This document shows, piece by piece, positions 32,805 through 37,595 of a DNA stretch of 37,595 nucleotides. The translations under genes and the position numbers were made by a program. The stretch's first letter is position 1; the number at the start of each line of letters is the position of its first letter. Source of the DNA: an uncultured Acidobacteriia bacterium (GTDB taxonomy: Bacteria > Acidobacteriota > Terriglobia > Bryobacterales > Bryobacteraceae); assembly GCA_903900705.1 (NCBI GenBank), contig CAIUOG010000015.1, positions 1-37,595 of the forward strand, given 5' to 3'. The notes beneath the pieces were generated by a model. It did no database searches, was not told the origin of the DNA, and worked only from the letters and a program-made list of their open reading frames with translations.

Positions 32805-34580
32805 TTACTGCAGGGAGATGACGACATTGGCGGGGGTCTGCACTCCGCCGACGAGGGCGGACAGGGAAACGTCGCCCGCCCCCAGTCCGGCCGGAATCGT
32901 CAGGTTGAACTGGAAAAGGCCGGCGCTCGACAGTCCCGCGAATCCCGGTTTCACGCTCACATTTTTGATGAGGAGATTGACCGGGTTGGCGGCGGGAGCA
33001 ACGCCGGAGAAGAGTTGCCCGGCCGGAACGGCGGTGGTGGTGGGACCGAAGCCGACGCCGAACAGGGCAACGCTGTCGCCCGCGCGCGCCGCCACCGTGG
33101 CATAGCCAAGCGAGTTTCCGGTGGGGCCCAGAATGTCATAGGTGCCCTTGCCGTAGGCCCCGGAGCCGTCGGCGCGGAGGATGATGCCCGCCACGTGTTT
33201 GGAATCGAGAAGACTGAAGGCGGGTGCGAACTGCGCCAGGTTGACGGTGGAATTAGCCGAGCCATGACTGGTTGTGACCGTTACCATCACGGGCCCGGAG
33301 GAGCCGTCATCGGGGGCCTGCAGGTCGATCTGTCCCGCGCTCACATAATAAAGATAAGCCCGCTTGCCGTTGATGGTGACGCTGGTGCCGCCCAGAGAAA
33401 CCGGAAAATCCCCGTTCCAGACGACCGTGGAATCGGCCAGATTGGCGCCGTAAATGGAAACCCATTCGCCGGGCTGGATGGTGGTGGCGGAACTGTAGAT
33501 GGGGACCACGCCACCGGAACGGATGGAGGGCGCGGTGGTGCGGAGTTCGTAGCCGATGACGTCGAGCGCGACCGCTTCGGGCGAGGTGGGTGACAGGTCG
33601 GCTGGAGTGCCTGTACAGGTGGAGGCGTATTGCACCAGCGGCGCGGTCGCTTCGATCGCACATGCGGGGCTGAGCCAGTCGCCGTAGTCGCCCGTGCCGT
33701 TCTGATTGAAATCAACCAGCTTGTTCTGGCCGTCGAGGGAGAACCATGCGGTGACGGAGGTGCCGGTGGAGAGGCCTCGAACGCCGGGGGTGGCGTAACG
33801 GAAAAGGTCGTGCGGTTTGACGGCGGTGTTGCCTGCCGAGTCCATCGAATTGGGCAGGATGGAGCCGAGCCCCAGAACCTCGTCGATCTCGTGTTCGATC
33901 AGCCTCTGCGCGTCGAACTTCGTGGCGGCGATGCCGCCGGTCCGGGAGAACTGGAAGGCTTTGGCGGAATTCAGTGAAACGATGCCGTCCCAGGAGCCGG
34001 TGAACGTCTCCGCATTATTCACAAAGCCGATGAAGCCGGGGGTGTTCAGACCGAGGGCTCGGCCGAGCGCCGTATTCACCTCCACGCGGGCCGCCGGCGC
34101 CGTGGCGGGCAGATTGCTCAGCGCCGTCGAATCAGAGGGAGTGGCGGAGCGATTCCGGAGAGCCGTCAGGTAATTGGCGTAGGCGACGGAATAAAAACCA
34201 TAGGCGCTGTTGGCGAGATCCGTGGCGGGGCTACCGGAAACCTGGTTTGGCGAGTAGCGAAAGAGAATGGTGACGGTAACCGGGTCGGCGAAGAGGCCCT
34301 GGTAGATGGCAACAGCGGAGTTGATGGCACTTTGGATGGCGGCGCTGTTGGCGTCGGACGTGATGGTGGCGTCAAAGACGGGAACAATGGTGAGGCCCGA
34401 GGAAGAGGTTGCGCGAGGGACAGGTGTGGCTGCGAACTCCGGCCCGGCAAGGGGGGCGGGCGTGGTGATGCCGTGCGAGTGACCGATGCCCGCCCCGGAG
34501 GGCAATCGCTGCGCATGGGCAACGTTCCCGACGAGCAGCATCCCGAACAGCGGCAGGGCGAAAAGGCGTCGGGACATCAT
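32805..34580 (-). CDS. Secreted metalloprotease-like protein with TIGR03437 C-terminus
   Basis: 591 residues from ATG 34580; GTG 34598 and ATG 34577 are alternatives. The leader is MMSRRLFALPLFGMLLVGNV, with cleavage likely after AHAQ. The N-terminal half looks like the NF038122-type metalloprotease family: a 'FDATITSDANSAAIQSAINS' opening that describes an extracellular beta/alpha core, and 'RLIEHEIDEVLGLGS' (His230, Glu231). The zinc motif reads H-E-x-x-E, with Glu234 where HExxH would have its second His, so catalytic activity is uncertain. The second half is a TIGR03437 module ('IQPGEWVSIYGANLADSTVV', 'YYVSAGQIDLQAPDD', ending 'VVISLQ'). It is read in the same direction as the ATPase upstream, 24 bases or more away. 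Confidence 0.75.
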   Translation of the reverse strand: MMSRRLFALPLFGMLLVGNVAHAQRLPSGAGIGHSHGITTPAPLAGPEFAATPVPRATSSSGLTIVPVFDATITSDANSAAIQSAINSAVAIYQGLFADPVTVTILFRYSPNQVSGSPATDLANSAYGFYSVAYANYLTALRNRSATPSDSTALSNLPATAPAARVEVNTALGRALGLNTPGFIGFVNNAETFTGSWDGIVSLNSAKAFQFSRTGGIAATKFDAQRLIEHEIDEVLGLGSILPNSMDSAGNTAVKPHDLFRYATPGVRGLSTGTSVTAWFSLDGQNKLVDFNQNGTGDYGDWLSPACAIEATAPLVQYASTCTGTPADLSPTSPEAVALDVIGYELRTTAPSIRSGGVVPIYSSATTIQPGEWVSIYGANLADSTVVWNGDFPVSLGGTSVTINGKRAYLYYVSAGQIDLQAPDDGSSGPVMVTVTTSHGSANSTVNLAQFAPAFSLLDSKHVAGIILRADGSGAYGKGTYDILGPTGNSLGYATVAARAGDSVALFGVGFGPTTTAVPAGQLFSGVAPAANPVNLLIKNVSVKPGFAGLSSAGLFQFNLTIPAGLGAGDVSLSALVGGVQTPANVVISLQ

Positions 34581-34621
34581 AGCTACGAATTCTCGCACAC
34601 CCGGCCGGGATTCGAGGCTGG

Positions 34622-35221
34622 CTACTGAATGGTGCTGGCGCCCTCTGTGCCGAACTGTTCGGTCATCACGTTCCGGTTCACATGGCGGTCCAGATTGATG
34701 ACGTAGGTTTCCGGCGCGTCGAGAAGCACCGGCGAATGGGTGGCGCAGATGATCCGGAAGTTTCGCTTGTCGACGAGTTCCATCATCATCTTGAGAATGC
34801 GGCGCTGGTTGGAGACGGAGAGCGCCATTTCCGGCTCGTCCAGCAGAAGGATCGTGCCAGGATCGAGCGCCGGGAAGTTCTGCTGGAACATGGCGAGCAT
34901 GACCTGGCCATGGCTGGCCAGTTGCAGGAACTCCAGCATTTCCGGCTGATCGCGGAACAGTTCCAGCTGCATGCGCGGGTTGTGCTGTTCGGCGTCGAAG
35001 AGGAACACTTTGCCGGGCGTGAGTCCCTGCCAGTCCAGATTATAGAGGTAGCCCTCCGCGGCTTCGCCGCGCAGCGCGTACTGAATGGAGTGCAGCAGGG
35101 TCGATTTCCCCGAACCGTTTTCACCGGACAGCATGACGAGCGGGTGCGAAAGATCCACCAGCATGGGCATGTGGAAGTTCAGGTTCGTGAAAACCGGATG
35201 AGCGAGAATCTTGAGAAACAT
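34622..35221 (-). CDS. Compact AAA/ABC-type ATP-binding protein
   Basis: 199 residues holding a full ABC-like nucleotide-binding domain and almost nothing else. Walker A is GENGSGKST near 33-41, the signature-like segment is 'LASHGQVML', Walker B is 'TILLLDEPEMALS', and the His switch is in 'ICATHSPVLLDAP'. It resembles single-domain AAA_21/AAA_23-type predicted ATPases whose N-terminus starts 'I..F..F' and that have lost a coiled-coil arm. No transmembrane partner, nuclease or SMC partner lies next to it, so it is not an evident transporter subunit. The gap to the upstream M3 peptidase is 34 bases on the same strand, so the two may share a transcript. Function not assignable. Confidence 0.85.
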   Translation of the reverse strand: MFLKILAHPVFTNLNFHMPMLVDLSHPLVMLSGENGSGKSTLLHSIQYALRGEAAEGYLYNLDWQGLTPGKVFLFDAEQHNPRMQLELFRDQPEMLEFLQLASHGQVMLAMFQQNFPALDPGTILLLDEPEMALSVSNQRRILKMMMELVDKRNFRIICATHSPVLLDAPETYVINLDRHVNRNVMTEQFGTEGASTIQ

Positions 35222-35255
35222 CCAGATTTCAGAGTAACAGCCGGGCTGAGGATGG

Positions 35256-37274
35256 TTATGCGGCGATCAGTCCGGAACGCTTCAGCAGGGCGTCCGGGTC
35301 GGGATCGCGGCCCATAAAGCGGCGATAGAGTTCGGCGGGGTCTTCGCTGTCGCCCTTCGAGAGGATGTTCTCGCGGAACTGCGCGCCCACTTCCGGACTG
35401 AAGATCCCTTCGTCGCGGAAGCGTGTGAAGGCGTCGGCGTCCAGAACTTCCGCCCATTTGTAGGAGTAATAAGCCGCGCCGTAACCCACGGGACTCGAGA
35501 ACAGATGCGTGAAGGCGGCGATCATCGAGTAGTTTTCCGGCAGGGGGGCGGGGACGAAAGTCTGCAGAATGGCGCTGGAGAACCCGATCACGTCGCCATC
35601 GAGCGCGGGATCAAACTCGCGGTGCAGCTTGAGATCCACAATTCCGAAGCCCAACTGGCGCATCTGCACGTTGGCGCCGCGGTAGGTGCGGGCGCGTTTC
35701 ATTTTCCCGAACAGTTCTTCCGGGATGGCTTCGCCGGTCTGGTAGTGGCGGGCGAACAGGTCGAGAGCGGCGCGTTCCCAGCACCAGTTTTCCATGATCT
35801 GGCTGGGGAGTTCCACGAAGTCCCAGGCGACGGCGGTGCCGGCAAGGCTGCGTACGGAAACGCGGCTCAGAACGTGGTGCAGCAGGTGGCCGAACTCGTG
35901 GAAGATGGTTTCCACTTCGCGGTGCGTCAGCAGTGCCGGTTTGTCGCCCACCGGAGGCGTCAGGTTGCCGCAGATGCAGCCGAGGTGGGGTTCGAAACGA
36001 CCGGGGGTGTCGACGCCGGTGAGGAACGCGTCCATCCAGGCACCGTCGCGCTTGGTTTCGCGGGGGAACCAGTCGGCATAGAAGCCGCCGAGCAGCAGCC
36101 CGTCGCGGTCGTGCACTTCGTAATAACGGACGTCGGGATGCCAGAGCGGCGCGTCTTCGCCGCGCGTGACGCGAATGCCGTAAAGCCGTTCGACAATCTC
36201 AAACATGCCGTTGACGACTTTCTCCGCCGGGAAATAGGGCCGCAGTTGTTCCTCGTCGAATTCGTAAAGGGCGCGCCGCTGTTTTTCGGCGAAATAGCTG
36301 ATATCCCAGGGCTGAATTGCGCGTCCGGCAAAGGCTTCGAGGGCGGCATTTTCCTGCACGTAAACCGGCTCGGTTTTTTTGTGCATTTCTTCGAGGAACG
36401 CCATGGCGCGCGCACCGGAATGGGCCATGCGGTCGTGCAGAATGAAGTCGGCGAAGTCGTTGAAGCCGAGCAGGCGGGCCTTTTCACGGCGGAGTTCAAG
36501 GATTCTGGCGATCAGCGGACGGTTATCGCGCTCGGGCTCCGTGGCGCGGGCCGAGTAGGCGCGGTAGAGCTTTTCGCGGATGGATGCGTCATCCAGATAT
36601 GTTGCGGCGGGGATGTAGCTGGGCGCCTGCAGGGTGAAGCGCCAGCCGGAAAGAGATTTGGATTCGGCGCTTTGCCGGGCCGCGGCGAGGGCGCTGGGCG
36701 GCAAGCCGGCGAGCTGCGCTTCATCGGTGATCAGCAGTTCAAAAGAATTGGTGGAGTCGAGAACATTCTCTGAGAATTTTGTCGTAATAGCGGACAGCTC
36801 AACGTCAATTTCGCCGAGGCGCGCCTTGCCGGCAGCATCGAGTTCTGCGCCATGGCGGCGGAACGAATCGAGGGTTTTCTGCAAAAAACGCTGTTTCGGA
36901 CCCGTCAGTAATTTCGCTTCCGGAGTTTCCGCGTAGCCCTGCAGTTGCTTCCAGAGGCCTTCATTGAGAGGAATTTGCGAGTAAAATGCGCTGGAAGCGG
37001 GTTCGACCGCGTTCCACGCCGCGCGCAGTTCCGGACTGGTGGCAACGCCTTCGAGGTGCCGCACGATTCCGATCGCGTAGTCGAGGTTTTCCGTGGCCTG
37101 TTCGAGGGCCAGCATGGTGTTGTCCCAGGTACGCGGAGCCGCGTCCCGGACGATGGCTTCAATGCGGGCTTCCGCCTGAAGAATGAGTTCCCGGATTCCA
37201 GGCTCCACATGGGCAGCTTCGATCCGGTCAAATGGAACTCGCCATGTGGCGTGTAAAAGCGGATTTTCGGACAT
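35256..37274 (-). CDS. M3-family oligopeptidase (oligopeptidase A / thimet type)
   Basis: 672 residues from ATG 37274, which begins MSENPLLHATWRVPFDRIEA as oligopeptidase A homologues do; the open frame up to 37334 is not homologous-looking. The zinc site is HEFGH (His459, Glu460, His463), with third ligand Glu488 in 'WDFVELPSQIMENW'. Other family marks are 'RYYEVHDRDGLLLGGFYADW', 'GCICGNLTPP' before the zinc site and 'SPVGYGAAYYSYKWAEVLDA' near the C-terminus. The enzyme is cytoplasmic (no leader) and cuts short peptides, including signal peptide remnants. Length is normal. No strong Shine-Dalgarno is visible. Confidence 0.95.
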   Translation of the reverse strand: MSENPLLHATWRVPFDRIEAAHVEPGIRELILQAEARIEAIVRDAAPRTWDNTMLALEQATENLDYAIGIVRHLEGVATSPELRAAWNAVEPASSAFYSQIPLNEGLWKQLQGYAETPEAKLLTGPKQRFLQKTLDSFRRHGAELDAAGKARLGEIDVELSAITTKFSENVLDSTNSFELLITDEAQLAGLPPSALAAARQSAESKSLSGWRFTLQAPSYIPAATYLDDASIREKLYRAYSARATEPERDNRPLIARILELRREKARLLGFNDFADFILHDRMAHSGARAMAFLEEMHKKTEPVYVQENAALEAFAGRAIQPWDISYFAEKQRRALYEFDEEQLRPYFPAEKVVNGMFEIVERLYGIRVTRGEDAPLWHPDVRYYEVHDRDGLLLGGFYADWFPRETKRDGAWMDAFLTGVDTPGRFEPHLGCICGNLTPPVGDKPALLTHREVETIFHEFGHLLHHVLSRVSVRSLAGTAVAWDFVELPSQIMENWCWERAALDLFARHYQTGEAIPEELFGKMKRARTYRGANVQMRQLGFGIVDLKLHREFDPALDGDVIGFSSAILQTFVPAPLPENYSMIAAFTHLFSSPVGYGAAYYSYKWAEVLDADAFTRFRDEGIFSPEVGAQFRENILSKGDSEDPAELYRRFMGRDPDPDALLKRSGLIAA

Positions 37275-37406
37275 GTTGTGCTTGCGGTCAGCGGTTCCAT
37301 CCGGCCCGGGAAACGGGCGTGGCGAGGAGCACATTCGCCGATTTTCGGAGGGTCGGGCGTTTACGAATACTGTATTCTCTCACGAGAAACCCGCCGAAGT
37401 TGTAAA

Positions 37407-37595
37407 TCATCTTTGCATGAAGTCTTCGGCGTGAGTAATAAAGTCGGGATAAGCGCCCGCGCCGAGCTCGTAAAGATCCATGCCCTGGCGCTCGCCGTCG
37501 CGGGAGACGCGCATGGGCACGAAACGGTTGAGCAACAGGTTCAGAGCGAACGAGAGAGGAAAGACGAAACCGAGCAGGGTGGCAATGCCGGTGAG
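37407..37595 (-). CDS. Ammonium transporter (Amt), C-terminal tail, runs off the right edge
   Basis: 62 residues visible. They hold one membrane segment ('LTGIATLLGFVFPLSFALNL') and the cytoplasmic tail 'RVSRDGERQGMDLYELGAGA', then 'YPDF'. The pattern R-V-S-x-x-x-E-x-x-G-L/M-D-L-x-E-x-G-x-x-A-Y is the conserved Amt tail that contacts the neighbouring subunit and PII-type regulators. The pore is outside the window. It is transcribed toward the M3 peptidase gene with 132 bases between. Confidence 0.85.
   Translation of the reverse strand, partial: LTGIATLLGFVFPLSFALNLLLNRFVPMRVSRDGERQGMDLYELGAGAYPDFITHAEDFMQR

Noticed and set aside
1-37595. CRISPR arrays, rRNA genes, prophage structural genes
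   Set aside because: No regularly spaced identical repeats, no rRNA signatures and no capsid, terminase or tail genes were seen; the 23-bp repeats at 18691-18757 belong to the IS21 end.

Overview
The window looks like the chromosome of a soil acidobacterium of the Bryobacterales/Solibacter type. Three large secreted proteins end in, or carry, the IPT/TIG-like C-terminal module known as TIGR03437. There is also a TIGR03435-family lipid-linked or secreted protein, a very long carboxypeptidase-regulatory TonB receptor of the Oar type, an acidobacterial M14 peptidase and a GH51 arabinofuranosidase. All are typical of that lineage. Base composition is GC-rich and most intergenic gaps are short. 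This taxonomic call is an inference from gene families, not from a marker gene.

Layout. 1-7.8 kb: a truncated LysR regulator diverges from a Tat-exported GH51 arabinofuranosidase. Next come a 1384-residue Asp-box (BNR) lipoprotein on the minus strand, 0.9 kb of gene relics (including a scrap of an Mrp-type ATPase), and a TIGR03435 protein. 8.0-11.8 kb: an unrecognised 224-residue protein and a secreted M14 metallopeptidase. 11.8-20.2 kb: an accessory island. A good sigma70-like promoter at 11787-11815 drives three overlapping genes. They encode a TIR-like/WD40-like protein, a SIR2-domain protein, and an SMC/RecN-like ATPase with an unfamiliar N-terminal domain. The operon is followed by an IS21-family end with a dead istA fragment, a PIN toxin/antitoxin pair and a primase relic. 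20.2-22.3 kb: a membrane fatty-acid hydroxylase/desaturase coupled to a FeeM-like acyltransferase, then a 45-residue peptide gene with a Gly-Gly leader. 22.3-28.1 kb: TonB receptor, a divergent polytopic membrane protein, and tRNA-Pro(CGG). 28.1-37.6 kb, all minus strand: a ~1500-codon putative-Ig-repeat/TIGR03437 gene broken by an in-frame TAG, a metalloprotease-like/TIGR03437 protein, a compact AAA ATPase, an M3 oligopeptidase, and the C-terminus of an ammonium transporter.

The most interesting locus is the 11.8-18.2 kb operon. It carries two NAD-linked domain types found in anti-phage defence (TIR and SIR2), a beta-propeller-like sensor region, and a DNA-repair-like ABC ATPase. All three genes overlap in frame-shifted, translationally coupled fashion, and they sit beside mobile-element debris and a toxin-antitoxin pair. 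I read it as a candidate defence system that shares parts with Thoeris (TIR+SIR2) and Lamassu-Sir2 (SIR2+SMC) but matches neither architecture as I know them. The GG-leader peptide and the hydroxylase/FeeM pair are the second most interesting points.
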